Shown here in pieces: positions 33,046 to 44,984 of a stretch of 64,000 bases of DNA. The stretch covers positions 30,288,875 to 30,352,874 of the forward strand of contig OZ024895.1 of the NCBI GenBank assembly GCA_964017195.1, read 5' to 3'. This DNA is from Siderastrea radians. Taxonomy: Eukaryota; Cnidaria; Anthozoa; Scleractinia; Rhizangiidae. The translations under genes and the position numbers were made by a program. Position 1 is the stretch's first letter, and each line of letters opens with the position of its first letter. The notes under the pieces are model-generated. The model saw only the letters and a program-made list of their open reading frames with translations. It made no database searches and had not been told where the DNA came from.

Positions 33046-35938
33046 ATGGCAACCGTTCTTGTGGACAAGAATCCAGTAGACTTAAAGCTTGACAGTGGTG
33101 CAGATGTGACTGTAGTCCCTTACAATACCTTCCTTAACCTTGATCTTCAGACGCAGTTACGGCCTACTGATAAAGTACTTCTGGGTCCTTGCAATTACAA
33201 GATGAACTGTAAGGGAAAGTTCACAGTTACTGTTACCTACAACCTAAACTCTGTAAAAGAAACCGTTTATGCTGTGGAAAGCTTAGCACGACCAGTCCTT
33301 GGTAGATCTGCTGCAGTAAAACTAAACCTCATATCAAGGTTGTGTGAACTGACTAGTGATGACTACAAAGCAAAAGTGATGCATGACTACCCAAAGCTGT
33401 TCACAGGACTTGGAATGATGAAAGAAGAGTACACCATCAAGTTAAAAGATGAGACAAAATCCTTCGCACTAACAGTTCCAAGAAAAGTCCCCATGCCACT
33501 GTGTGAAGAAACCAAGAATGAAATTACAAGAATGATTCAGAGTGGAGTGATATCGCCAGTGGACCACCCAACCGATTGGTGCGCCCCAATGGTTGTGACC
33601 CCAAGCCAAGTGGTAAAGTCCGAGTATGTGTGGACTTAACTAAGTTCAATGAGTACGTTCAACGCGAGAATCATCCTCTCCCATCTGTAGAACTCACCCT
33701 GGGAAAGCTCGCAGGTGCAAATTACTTCAAAAAGCTGGATGCAAATTCGGGATTTTGGCAAATAAAATTGTCCGAAAGCTCAAGACCACTCACAACCTTC
33801 ATCACACCTTGGGGTCGGTACTGCTTTAACGTGCTGCCCTATGGAATAAGCTCAGGTTCAGAAAAGTTTCAGAAATGCATGAGCAGAATCCTCGAGGGAC
33901 TTGAAAAAGTTGAATGCAACATTGACGATGTCCTAGTTCATGCCCCCACCCGAGAGCTACATGATGACAGTTTAGAGAAAGTGTTAGAGCGGCTAACCGA
34001 TGCTGGTGTTACACTAAACATCGACAAGTGTACCTTCAGAGTGCCTAAGATCACGTTCCTGGGCAATGTTGTTAGCGCAAATGGCACTGAGGTGGATCCA
34101 GAGAAAGTTGCAGCAGTGGTGAACCTACCAGCACCCAAGAATTTCCACGAAGTCCGTGTATTCTTAGGGATGGTCAACCACCTGGGCAAGTTCGCGGAGC
34201 ATTTAGCCGATAAGACGAAACCCATCCGAGATCTTATGCAGAAGGACCACCAGTGGGTCTGGGGACCACCCCAACAAAACGCATTTGAAGAAGTCAAATC
34301 TATTTTGACAGCTGCGCCAGTGCTTGCTCTCTACGATCCTACTGAAAGAGACCAAAATCTCAGCAGATGCGTCTTCATTTGGATTGGGAGGAGTACTGCT
34401 ACAGAAGCAAGACGACCAGACTTGGAGACCTGTTATGTTCATATCCAGAGCACTCACCCCTGTGGAATGCAGATATGCGCAAATAGAGAAAGAGGCCTTA
34501 GCCCTAACCTGGGCATGTGAGCGGTTCAGCGACTACATAGTGGGGAAGTCTGTTATTGCTGAAACAGACCACAAGCCACTAGTTCCTCTTCTCACCACGC
34601 GTACCTTGGATGAAGTCCCTCCTAGAGTACAGCGGCTAAGAATGCGCCTCATGCGTTTTCACTTTAAAGAGGTGAATCATGTACCCGGAAAGGAAATGTA
34701 AGAATGCAAGCAGAAAACTCAAACAAAATGGCTACAGTTCCTGAAGAAGAAATGAACAGATATGTTGACAGCGTACTGGACTCTCTACCAGTATCGGATG
34801 TGAAGCTGATGGAAATCAAAGAAGCCCAAGATGAAGACCCTGTATGTCTACAGATAAAGAATCACTGCATGGAAGGCTGGCCAGACAAATTTCACCTTAA
34901 CGATGCACTTAAGCCTTATTGGACAGTCAGAGGAGAGCTCTCCGTAGTGTATGGAATACTGCTGAAGTCATCAAGAATCGTAGTGCCACCAGCTATAAAG
35001 CTGCAAGTTTTGAACAAGATACACGAAGGGCACCAGGGAATAGTGAAGTGCAGAGAACATGCGAAGACGTCTGTTTGGTGGCCTGGTCTCAGCCGTGAAG
35101 TCCACAACATGGTTGAAAATTGCAAAGTTTGTGCCAAGTACCGACAGCAGCGAGCTGAGCCACTCATGCCAACAGCCTTTCCTGAACGTCCTTGACAGAT
35201 GATCGGCACCGACCTCTTTGAGCTCGATAACCTGAATTATCAGATAGTAGTGGACTATTTCTCTCGCTATATTGAGGTAGCTGCCATGCAAAAGACCACC
35301 AAATCCCATGAAGTCATTAAAGAGCCCTGAAAGCAACCTTTGCAAGGCATGGAATCCCAGAAGAACTAAGAAATGACACTGGCCCACAATACGCATCAGA
35401 CGAATTCACTCATTTTGCAAAAGAATGGGTTTTCAGGCATACAACGAGTAGCTCCCGTTTCCCACAGTCTAACGGTGAAGCGGAGCGCGCTGTAAAAACC
35501 ACCAAGTCACTGCTTAAGAGAGAAAAAGATCCAACAAAGGGACTGTTGGCATACAGATCTACCCCACTGGCTTGCGGTTATTCATCATCAGAACTACTTA
35601 TGGGACGGAAACTCAGAAATTCCATCCCAACCTTCCGCACTGTTCTTAATCCGAGTTGGCCGGATATGGAAAAGCTACGCGAAAGAGAAGCAGAAAGCAA
35701 GGAAAAGCAAAGGCTGAATTTCAACTATCGGCACAATGCTGCTCCCTTGAAAGCACTCCAACCTGGTATTCCTGTGCACATTAAAGATATGGGAACCACT
35801 GGTACAGTAACCAGAGCAGCAGAAACACCTAAATCCTACGTGATTGAGACAGAGAAAGGCACAGTTAGAAGAAACCGATCTCATGTCAATCCAATCCCTA
35901 TCAACAAGTCAGTGTCACCCAGTGTTTCAGACAAGTAA
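33046..35938 (+). pseudogene. Ty3/gypsy pol: protease, RT, RNase H, integrase
   Basis: Domains in order. Protease: L-D-S-G-A-D-V-T at about 33090. RT: I-Q-S-G-V-I-S-P-V, L-D-A-N-S-G-F-W-Q-I, P-Y-G-I-S-S-G-S-E, and the box usually Y-x-D-D reads N-I-D-D-V at about 33920. RNase H: A-D-A-S-S-F-G-L-G and C-R-Y-A-Q-I-E-K-E-A, 34324-34701. Integrase: H-x-x-H zinc region with C-K-V-C, 34980-35190, then a DDE core with G-T-D-L-F and N-D-T-G-P-Q-Y after stops near 35194 and 35326, and a C-terminal part to 35938. Frameshifts near 33600, 34370 and 35330, plus the stop codons, make it non-functional. Confidence 0.85.
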
Positions 35939-36225
35939 ATGTCACCTAGTGTTACGAAGCAACAGCCCCAGGACAAGGCATTGACTCCTTTGAAGCCACT
36001 TCCATCACCTTGTCTTTCATCCATACTGAAAAGACTTGTTAGACCCTCTCTCAAGTTAAAAGAGAGCCTTGGAATTTGTTGAACATTGAACTTTAGTTAC
36101 AGAGACATTTGGACGTTTGAACTGATCATGCTTGAATGCTGTTTTTATTTAGTTTAGTGGACATTGATCACATGGTATCAGATTATAAATTTCACACTAG
36201 GGTTGCATGTTGTTTCTCAACTTCG

Positions 36226-36236
36226 CAAAAGGGAGA
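36226..36236 (+). promoter_or_regulatory. Polypurine tract
   Basis: CAAAAGGGAGA immediately before the 3' LTR fits the plus-strand primer of an LTR retrotransposon. Confidence 0.75.
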
Positions 36237-36384
36237 TGTTGCATTATCGAACTTTGACCCTTCACGTGTCACGCGTTCGTAGTTTTGCATTTAGGCATGC
36301 GCACTGGTAGCACGCTAGAGGATTAAACATGGCTGTTCGTTAAATCGTTGTTGTTGTTTCTTGTCCGTTTTCAATAATCCGAGA
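36237..36384 (+). repeat. 3' LTR (148 bp)
   Basis: Starts TGTTGC after the polypurine tract and ends CCGAGA before the GTAT duplication. It gives the complete LTR against which the split 5' copy is recognised. Confidence 0.9.
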
Positions 36385-36478
36385 GTATATCCGGCGACAC
36401 AATCACAGCGGATATCATTCACTTCATCTGTACAATTTCCACCATTCTGGCGTGGTCGTCCAGAACAGTCATCAATGT
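36385..36478 (-). pseudogene. 5' part of EGF exon R, broken by a Ty3/gypsy insertion
   Basis: The exon starts normally after the acceptor (D-I-D-D-C), but at its middle it meets the right end of an LTR retrotransposon, with the duplicated target GTAT at 36385-36388. The second conserved cysteine has become arginine (G-R-P-R-Q-N-G-G) and D-F has become D-I, so it has decayed since the insertion. The rest of the exon lies 10 kb away at about 26.40 kb. Confidence 0.88.
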
Positions 36479-36735
36479 CTGAGTTAAATTTAAAAATGGG
36501 GACGTCTACCGACAGATTCACAACTAATATAATGAGCCAATAGTCATTTTAAGTAATTCAGGTAAAGGATAATTAAACTGTACAGAAAGCATAACGTAAA
36601 AAAAAAAGTTTTATAAAACAAACCAAAAAAAACCACTTCAACAACAAAAAGAGCGAAACAAAAAGCAAGTAAAAAAGTGGAGAGAACGAGTTATGAAAGC
36701 TTTGAGAAGTCAATAGTGAGTAAAATGTTCCTCAC

Positions 36736-36849
36736 CAATTGAACAGTTTTTGCCTGTGTATCCGGCGACACAATCACAGCGGAAATCACTCACTTCATCT
36801 GTACAATTTCCACCATTCTGGCATGGTTGTCCAGCACAGTCATCAATGT
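36736..36849 (-). CDS. EGF-domain exon, array copy S
   Basis: A 114-bp phase 1-1 exon with donor GTGAG. It has a D-I-D-D-C calcium-binding start, six cysteines and the Asx-hydroxylation pattern C-x-D-x4-F-x-C-x-C. Variants: V-S-D-F-R in place of V-N-D-F-H. It is the first array copy upstream of the Ty3/gypsy insertion, and its flanking intron resembles those of the other array copies. Confidence 0.85.
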
Positions 36850-38040
36850 CTGATTTATAAATAAAAAGGAGATATTCACCGATAGATGCAAAACTGAAGT
36901 AACCAACCAGTAGTCGTTTTAAGAAATTCAACCAAAGATTACAGTACACAAACAAGAGTTAAAAACAAGTTTTGAAAACCTGCAAACAACAACCACAACA
37001 ACCACAACAAGGAAACAAAAAGAGTAAGAAAAAAGAACGAGTTGTGAATCCAATATAAAACGAGATTAATCAAAAGATGCGCCTCCACAGAAGCAACACT
37101 GAAGCTACGAGCTATTGCTAAATTGTTAAGACACTTTCCCACTAAAAACGCCCTCTTGAAAACAAATGGAAACCTCGATTATATTTCTACCCCTCTCCCC
37201 GGCCCCCTTCCCGTTTAAAATGTTCTTGCTTGTTACTTTAAATGTCATTGGAGGGGTAGATGTGCATTGACTACGAGAATGTCAGAAATCACCGGAAATA
37301 TAGCGAGTGTCTCAAGCCTTTTTGCAATTGCTTGTAGCGATCCATAAAAAAAACCCTTCCATGTGTAATGACATAATTCTTCGATCCATTTATTTATTTA
37401 TTACAGAATCGGCTTCAAAACGGTCAATACACGATGTATAACACTTTTTAAAGTCTGACCCCTTCCACACTTTGCCTTATGAATCTCTCCATTGTTGTAC
37501 CAACAAACTTAAACAAACCAAAATTCCCTTTACTATAACTTGCCTAAAAAATCAGAAACGAATTTTTTTTCAGCAATGCATCAACATCTCTCCAGATCTA
37601 ATTTAGTCTAAAAAACATTCCGTAGTATATTTTGAACAGAGAAATAAGTTCAGTAGCGACTGCTTTCCATATTCGTTTTCACAGCTAGAAAACCTATGTT
37701 CAGCTTCGACCAGACAAGACGCGTTTTTAATATACGACGAACCCGACATCTACTGCACAAAAATTACTGTTGAAGTTCTTGGAGACCAGAAACTGTCATT
37801 GTTGGGTTTTTGCTTTGCAACTGATTTCCTCTCTACCTGTTCAATGTCTATGTAATAGATAACCTTTTTTATATATTATTATTATTTACTGTCTTTACTA
37901 CCGCGGTCCACCTACGCGTTTCTCGAAAGCCCCGACAAGCCATTTGAACCACTCATTCTATAAAGCTGTTATTTTAAAAGGTCTCTAGGATAAGCGGTCT
38001 AACTTGTAGCAAAGTCTCATGCTCCTCCTCAATTAGATTA
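36850..38040. other. Intron without gene
   Basis: No gene found. The first 200 bp resemble the introns of the EGF array; the rest is AT-rich unique-looking sequence. Confidence 0.5.
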
Positions 38041-40760
38041 TCACCTCCATGCGGTGGGGAGGTTTGTGTGCCCCAAGGAGCCTGAGAGCTTTGCTGGCTG
38101 GACCTCTCGAGGTCCTGGTAGTGTCAACCATGCCAGAAAAAGAGCAATCTACCGGTCCTCCAGGTCGGGGGTTTTGCACAGGGCCAACAACCCAGGCATT
38201 TAAAAACCTAAATGTTACGGAAACAGCAACGAGAAACTCGACATCGGCGGAGGACGGGCTTTCGGAATCTTCTCCAAGGACAAGAATGACTGCTGACTGT
38301 GAAGCCACCAGGAACTCTGCCAACAGGAGGATTCGCATGACTGGCAGTGGTCAAAGCCAGGAGGAAGCCACGCCATGATTATGGGAGCCGTTAGCGCCAA
38401 AACAACTAAACTGATTAGCTTTAGGAATGTAAGAACAATGAACGAGCAAGGCAAGATGGTGCAAGTTATTGCTGAAATGAAGCGTTACAAGCTGGACATC
38501 TTGGGCATAAGCGAAAGTAGATGGACAAGATCTGGGAGAATGAAGACCGGTACAGGAGAGACGATTCTCTACTCAGGGAGAGAAGATGGCATAGGTTCAT
38601 GCTGCTGCTGATGGGCGACCTGAACGCAAAGGTTGGCTTTGAGAATGTAATCTATGAGAGAGTGACTGGAAAGGAAGGATGTGGAGGACAGAATGACAAC
38701 GGGGAGAGACTCACAGAATGGTGTGCGTTCAACAACATGATCATCGGAGGAACGATATTCCCGCACCGTAGCAACCAGAAACTCATTTGGACTTCTCCGA
38801 ATGGACGGGACCAGAACCAGATTGACCATTGCATGATGAACAGCATGTGGCATCGCTCTCTGCTTGACGTCAAAGTGAGAAGAGGAGCTGACGTGGCCAG
38901 CGACCATCACTTGGTGACTGCACGCGTGAGACTGAAGCTTAGGGCGACAGGAGCTTAGGGCGGCAGATCAACCCTATATACGACATCAACGGACTGCAAG
39001 ACCCCAGGATTGAGAGTGCCTTTGTACTACAATTGAGGAACAGGTTCCAAGCCTTGAGCCTCATGGATGAGCCAGAAGCGGAGGAAGAGGACCATGTAAA
39101 TCAACAGTGGAAGCAAGTGAGGAGCATCTTCAACGAAACGAGAAGAACTCTCTGGGGAGACAAGGAAGACAGGAAGACAGAAGACAAGGAAGAGGACAGA
39201 ATGGATAACACCAGAAACACCAAAGATATCGAGGAGAGGCGCCGACCAAAGAAGAAGATAAATGACAGCACATCAGCTAGGCTAGAGGGGAGGTACAGGG
39301 CGGAGTACGCAGAGACCAACAAGCGTGTCAAGAGGAAGATTCGAACCGATAAGAGGGCTTATGTCGAAGAACTGGCAAAGCAAGCTGAGGGAGGAGCACG
39401 AAAGGGCGAGCAGAGGAATGTGTACAAAATTCCGAGACTGGTCTGCGGGAAATACAGCAGCAACAGCAATGTCTCCGTACGAGATAAGCAGGGGCAACTT
39501 CTCACTTCTGAGGAAGGCCAAGAAGCAAGATGGGTCGAACATTTCGAGGAAGTCCTCAACAGAACAGCACTAGAAGAGGAGCCCGAGATACCAGAAGCTG
39601 AAGAGGACCTTAGCATTGAAACCGGACCACCGAGGCGAGAAGAGTTCATTGCTGCCATCAAGTCCCTGAAGAACCACAAGGCACCTGGCAAAGACCGCCT
39701 CACTGTCGAACTGTTCAAGGCTGACGCTGTGACCACTGGAAGCATCTTGCAGCCACTGCTCAACACCATATGGGACAGAAGGACAATTCCTGATGACTGC
39801 AGTCAAGGCATTGTCATCAGGATACCAAAGAAAGGGGCTCTGTCAGAACTGAGCAACTGGCGCGGCATATCACTGTTGTCCATCCCTTGCAAGATCGTAG
39901 CGAAAGTCATTATGAAGTGCCTGTCACCAGCTGTGGACCTTAAGCTTCGAGAGAAACAGGCACGTTTCAGGAGAGGGAGAGGCTGTATCGATCTTATTTT
40001 TACGCTGAGAAACATCATTGAACAATGTACCGAGTTGCAGCGATCTTTGTATGTGAACTTTGCGGATTTCACCAACGCCTTCGACAGCGTTCATCGGGAC
40101 AGCCTTCGTCGGATTCTAGGAGCGTAGGGAAACCTTTCCCACGTCATTGAGATCATCAGAAGTTTCTACCGCAACTTTACCTGCTCTGTTGCCGACGGTG
40201 ACATCCTCTTCGAGGTCAAGACGGGTGTCAGGCAGGGGTGGTTTATGTCTACAGTGCTCTTCAACCTTGTCGTAGACTGGGTCATGCAGCGCACTACACA
40301 GGATCAGAACAAGGGCATCAGGTGGACTCCCTTCTCTTACTTGGAAGACCTAGATTATGCTGACTATTTAGCGCTATTATCACACCAACTCTTACATCCA
40401 AGAGAAGACCGGGCGACTTAAAGTCTTTGCAAAGGAAGTAGGTCTCAACATCAGCAGCAAGAAGACTAAAGTTATGGCACTGAGCACCACCAACAGAAGC
40501 CCAGTCCGGGTTGAGAATAGAGATCTCCCGTATACGGGCAGATTCACCTATCTTAGCAGCCATCAGCAGTAAAGGGGGAGCAGGCTTGGACATCCAGAGC
40601 CGTCTCAACAAGGCCAGAAACTCTCTTAACATGGTGAGCAAGGTATGGCGCTCCTCCACCAACAGCACTCACACCAAGCTGAAACTCTACCACAGCTGTG
40701 TCTTCACAACTCTCCTATACGGTTCGGAATGCTGGTGACCGACTGAGAAGGATTTTTTGA
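38041..40760 (+). pseudogene. Non-LTR retrotransposon (endonuclease + RT), broken
   Basis: The leader contains the gcggtggggaggtttgtgtgccccaagg-type start typical of these elements. The endonuclease begins F-R-N-V-R-T-M-N-E-Q-G-K and L-D-I-L-G-I-S-E-S-R-W-T, then has an internal deletion after L-Y-S-G and resumes M-G-D-L-N-A-K-V-G (38608) with I-D-H-C and S-D-H-H-L-V. RT (39033-40127 and on) shows N-H-K-A-P-G-K-D, I-P-K-K-G-A-L-S-E-L-S-N-W-R-G-I-S-L-L, F-A-D-F-T-N-A-F-D-S-V-H-R, then, after a stop, V-R-Q-G and L-D-Y-A-D-Y (for the usual Y/F-A-D-D). The 3' end is cut at Y-G-S-E-C-W by a foldback element. RTE or CR1-like clade, not resolved. Confidence 0.82.
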
Positions 40761-40810
40761 AAAAAGCGCTATTCTTACAAAGTTGAACTGTACGATTTGG
40801 TTTGAACTTT

Positions 40811-41127
40811 TAGAATCAGCTAGCTTGAAAAAGCAGCCCACTTCTCGTGAGGTCGCCACTTGAGCCCTCGCAAAACGACGTCTGAGTAACGAGCGCAGAA
40901 ATTCCATACTGATGATGCGTCACTACCCAGATCTAGGTAATGCTTCTGATTGGTTGAAACGCGAGGTAATTTCGTTTCAACCAATCAGAAGCACTACCTA
41001 GATCTGGGTAGTGACGCGTCATCAGTATGGAATTTCTGCGCTCGTTACTCAGACGTCGTTTTGCGAGAACTCAAGTGGCGACCTCGCGAAACCTCGGCTG
41101 TTTTCTCAGGCTATGAATCAGCTTATA
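40811..41127. repeat. Foldback MITE
   Basis: Arms of about 150 bp (40811-40961 and 40973-41127) are inverted copies, e.g. cactacccagatctaggtaa against its inverse, with only an 11-bp spacer. Segments such as tttctgcgctcgttactcag recall a MITE common in coral genomes. It truncates the 3' end of the non-LTR element. Confidence 0.85.
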
Positions 41128-41772
41128 ACAACATCTTACCTTGACTCTTCAAGTTTCCGCAAAATCGTCGGGAACAGAAATCCCAGCACAATTTCAATGT
41201 CAAAATACCAACCCCAGACGGACTTCAAAGTTTAGACCGCTCCAGCTCTTTCCAAATTTGACTTAATGGCATAATAATTTGAGATAATTCAGATAATGTA
41301 AGTTCAATGTACCGTTATAATTAGTTCCAAACCGCATTTCGCTATCGGAACGATGAAAAACTTTGGGCGGCTATTATAAACCCACTTTTTGCACCAAAAT
41401 ATAACGAAGTCGCCAAATTCACTTTTTTCTTCTGAAATATATGAAAACTAACCGGACGAATTGAATAAAACTACTGGAACAGGGAACTGAATCTTTTACA
41501 CATACTTTGTGCTATTTTGTATTGCTAGAGCGGTCTTCACTTGGACAACATCTTTTTTGAAAGTGATGCACTATGGAAACTACGTTCTGTGTACGGCTTT
41601 GTTGTTATCTGAATTCTACAGTAGCGCTACGCAAATTTCCTTGTATTTGTTGATAATTTGAGGAATGTACACATAGAGAGGCTAGAGAGTGCGTTGATTG
41701 TATTTGGTCACTACATGCTTTGGTGGTTTTACGTGTCCATAATTTCATGCAATTGATTGATTGATTGATTAA

Positions 41773-42674
41773 AGACTCTGTCGACTACAATGCAATGCGC
41801 GCGTTTATTTATGTTTTGATTCCTTTGGAGAGAGAACATTGTGATAAAATGGCTAGATTTGAGCCCTTTAGCAGCCAAGAAAGGAAATGAAGGTGTTCAC
41901 TTCGTTAGGTGTATACGTTTTATCAATAGAAAGAGCTAAATTTTATGGTTTATAAGTCTTGAAGATGACTGTAATAAAATACGATTCATCGTTGACTGTC
42001 ATTACACGTCACGCAGTCAGAGAAATATTTTCAAATTGACATAGCGCATTTGGTTTTAGTGTATCGGGTCACGAGTTCTCTCATTCATCTATGTTCAACA
42101 GCACTTATACCTTAATATACCCCTCTTTAAAATTTCGAAAGGCGTGTAGAGTAAAAGCAATTAACATTACTTTATTTTATCACTAACGGTTGCAAAACCG
42201 CGATTTGTCACCCGCGGGGTGTGTTGAATACTCAGTCACGTCCGATCTACAGAAACATTTATTACTGTAGTCAGTTTGATATTCACTCACATTCAGTTCC
42301 ACATAACCATAAGAATTCTGTTATTTTTCCCTATGAACTCACTGGATCGTCCATAGTCACATTATTCTGATATGAGGTATAAATAAAACTTTCCGTGTGG
42401 TCTCGCTTATCGGTTGAGAGCTTTGCGAAACATCGAGTGTCCGAATGTCGCTTTTGTGACCCGAAGAATAAAACATTTTGTAAATCAACACTGCACCAAT
42501 AGTTCCTGATAAATTTCATTGCTCCATAAGAAAATCTCTATCCATTCTACAGAAGGATGACTTGGATAAAGGCAGATTTCCACAGCCTTCAAATGCCGAT
42601 GCAAAACTTTGGGGTTTCGTGGTCCACGAAACCTCCGTTTAGGTGCGCGTTGCATTGTGGTCGACAGAGAGTCT
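41773..42674. mobile_element. TTAA-flanked MITE with GTCGAC-containing ends
   Basis: Ends AGACTCTGTCGACTACAATG and its imperfect inverse (caGAGAGTCT side) run for about 30 bp, and TTAA flanks both sides (41769-41772 and 42675-42678). About 900 bp with no recognisable coding. The left TTAA is the end of an ATTG microsatellite. Confidence 0.7.
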
Positions 42675-42805
42675 TTAATACCTTTTCTTTGTCATCAGTC
42701 AGTTAGACAACGTGATAAATACTTGATGTACACCTATTCCCTGTTTTGACATTTATTTTCCTGAAGGGAATATTGTGTTTAAAAAAAATCTATTGATCGA
42801 TTTTA

Positions 42806-42853
42806 ATCAATCAATCAATCAATCAATCGATCAATCAATCAATCAATCAATCA
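42806..42853. repeat. (AATC)n microsatellite
   Basis: About eleven AATC units with one AATCG variant. The sequence after it (about 42870-42900, tacctgtaaat... catatga) resembles 53750-53800, which also follows an AATC/GATC-like run, suggesting a shared element end. Confidence 0.85.
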
Positions 42854-43226
42854 GTTGATGTATACTTCTAATCTGTTTCCGTACCAGTACCTGTAAATAC
42901 ACATGACCCAACTCATATGATCAGTAAAGTAAATTAATCATTTCCCGTGTAATGCTGGTTTTGAGCCACAAGAGGCTGACCTCGTCATACATATATATGC
43001 AGTATGGGTTAAAGGATAAATTAAATTATTTATTTATTTGCCAAAATAAATTGACCTAGTCGAGTTGGGTAGCGGGGGTGGATAAAAAAAAAAGTGCCAT
43101 TAAAAAAAATGTTATTTGGTTTCTCTCTTTCAGGATATTTCTAGATCAATCCGGCTTTGCAATTAGTAAAAGTTTTGAAGTAAAACTGAGGATAAATACT
43201 GAACCCGTTTTTTAATTACTTCTCAC

Positions 43227-43340
43227 CAATATTGCAAGTTTTTCCTGTGTAGCCAGCGACACAATTACAGCTGAAATCTTTCATTCCATCCAGACATGTT
43301 CCGCCATTTTCACATGGCTGTCTAGCACAAACATCAATAT
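43227..43340 (-). CDS. EGF-domain exon directly after LamG
   Basis: A 114-bp phase 1-1 exon with donor GTGAG and acceptor ATAG encodes D-I-D-V-C-A-R-Q-P-C-E-N-G-G-T-C and ends K-T-C-N-I-G. All six cysteines are present. The fourth residue is V instead of D/E, so calcium binding may be weaker. N-G-G-T-C fits the O-fucose consensus C2-x4-S/T-C3. It has diverged from the 18-37 kb array and is probably an older copy. Confidence 0.82.
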
Positions 43341-44193
43341 CTATGATTGACAAGAAATTATTTGAGTTTATAGTATTTTAATTGTTCACGCTGTCATATT
43401 GAAATAATGGGAATCTGTGTGATAAAATTTTATAAACTTTCACCAAGTGGGGGAGGGGGAGGGGAGTATTCTACATAACATTGTAATTACTCAGTCCGAA
43501 ACCAAAACAACTGTCCATATTTTTCTAGGAAAAGTGGCAGCTCATTGCTTTAAAGTGTATTTTGGTTAACAATTGGTTACCGACTCGCAAACTGAAGTAG
43601 TAATGGCGATATTCACCAATTTTCACGGACTGCAGGGGCAATTATTGCTTTATTATATACAACACAACGGAATAGCTTGCCCCATATCTGCGAAAGCAGT
43701 TTTAAGCTCGTTTTGCTTCAAACCTCTTCTGCAAAACATGAGATGTTCTATTTTTAATAACTTAAAACTATAGACGTTTAAATTGCTTACCGGGAGGACG
43801 AAATCAATTATGTTTTCGCAAGGGAAGTAAACTATACTAAGATTTTTCCCTCAACTGGAGAACTTGAGAAAAGTTGACCCAACGATCTCTGGACAAAGAC
43901 ACTTTTCAATAGTTTCACTGCACCAGCTGAGTGAGTCTATTCCTTTTTGTGGTTATCATGAAAGCAAATGTGACTAGCAGAATTTTAGATTGTTACCAAA
44001 AATAGGTGACAGAGTCCTTTAATCAGAGGAAAGGACTGTAATTTGAACTGCTTCTCAATTTCTTACTGAAGAAACCGTTTTGAAGTCCAGGTGATAGAAC
44101 ATGTGCTTTCTGAGCTAGTTGCCTGTAAGATTCTCTTTTTATTGATTTGTTTTTATTATTTTTTACTCAATTATTTTAAGAGAACAGGCTCAC

Positions 44194-44808
44194 CTAGTAT
44201 TTCTTGTATAAGTTCCTGTGGCAAAGCTACATCATAAACCCTCATCTGCGTGATTCTGCCTTTGAAATACCTCCCATCACCACTCTTCACTCCCATTCTG
44301 ACACTGTCCTGTGTTGCCAGTTCAAGTCCAACTCCGATGTTTAATGTCTGAACAAAGGCTCCATCCACCCACAACTTAGCTTCCCCGGTAACGTTGTTGT
44401 AGGATGCACCAACACACTTCCATCCATCGGTAAGATTTCCGTTTAACAAAGCGTCTGTAAATGAGTAATTGCGTTTAGTAAAGCGGACAAAAAGTTTTCC
44501 CTCTATTGCCCATAAGTGCACTCCAAAGTCTCCGCTTGTCCTGTAGTTGAAGAGTGGGCCGTCTTGGCCATCATAGTACACCCAACAAATCATTGTTATT
44601 GAGTAACGCACGTCCAAAACTTCCCCAGCGCTGTTTGAAAACTCAATGTAACTATTCGAAGTTCCGTTAAATTCGTAAGAGCCATTTACTCGTCCGTCGG
44701 GTCCTGGAGCTAGTTTAACTTCACTGGAGATGCCTTGGGGTACTCGGTCGTCGATTTCCCTTGTTCCATACGTGATGTTTAAAGGAAAGAAAGCGACGGG
44801 ATCTACGA
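44194..44808 (-). CDS. Laminin-G/concanavalin-like domain exon
   Basis: A 615-bp exon (205 codons), phase 1-1, follows a pyrimidine-rich acceptor (cctgttctctag) and ends at GTGAG. The protein has the LamG_3 (concanavalin A-like lectin/glucanase) pattern: an opening V-A-F-F-P-L-N strand, N-G-S-Y-E-F-N-G, S-I-T-M-I-C-W-V-Y, G-W-K-C-V-G-A-S-Y-N, a K-L-W-V-D-G turn and the closing F-K-G-R-I-T-Q-M-R-V-Y-D-V-A-L strand typical of the family's C-terminal end. Two cysteines (I-C-W and K-C-V) and several N-x-S/T sequons suggest a secreted, glycosylated domain. Extracellular adhesion or ligand binding is inferred from the family. Upstream reading into the (CTTT)n tract is intron, not protein. Confidence 0.85.
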
Positions 44809-44848
44809 CTAGAGAACAGGGGAAACGTAAGCATCCATTCCCAGGGAA

Positions 44849-44851
<3 letters not shown>

Positions 44852-44935
<84 letters not shown>

Positions 44936-44950
44936 GAAGGAAGGAAGGAA

Positions 44951-44984
<34 letters not shown>

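Larger units (their letters stand above)
26423..36384 (+). mobile_element. Ty3/gypsy LTR retrotransposon, interrupted, inside EGF exon R
   Basis: The 3' LTR is 36237-36384 (148 bp), preceded by a purine tract (36226-36236). The 5' LTR is the same sequence split in two (26423-26538 and 31889-31917) by a LINE. The primer-binding site starts tggtgtcagaagtg at 31918. The insertion duplicated GTAT (26419-26422 and 36385-36388), and both flanks belong to one EGF exon. The internal part has gag, protease, RT, RNase H and integrase in the Ty3 order, with several frameshifts. The 5' and 3' LTR segments differ by few bases by eye, so the insertion is not ancient. Confidence 0.88.
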
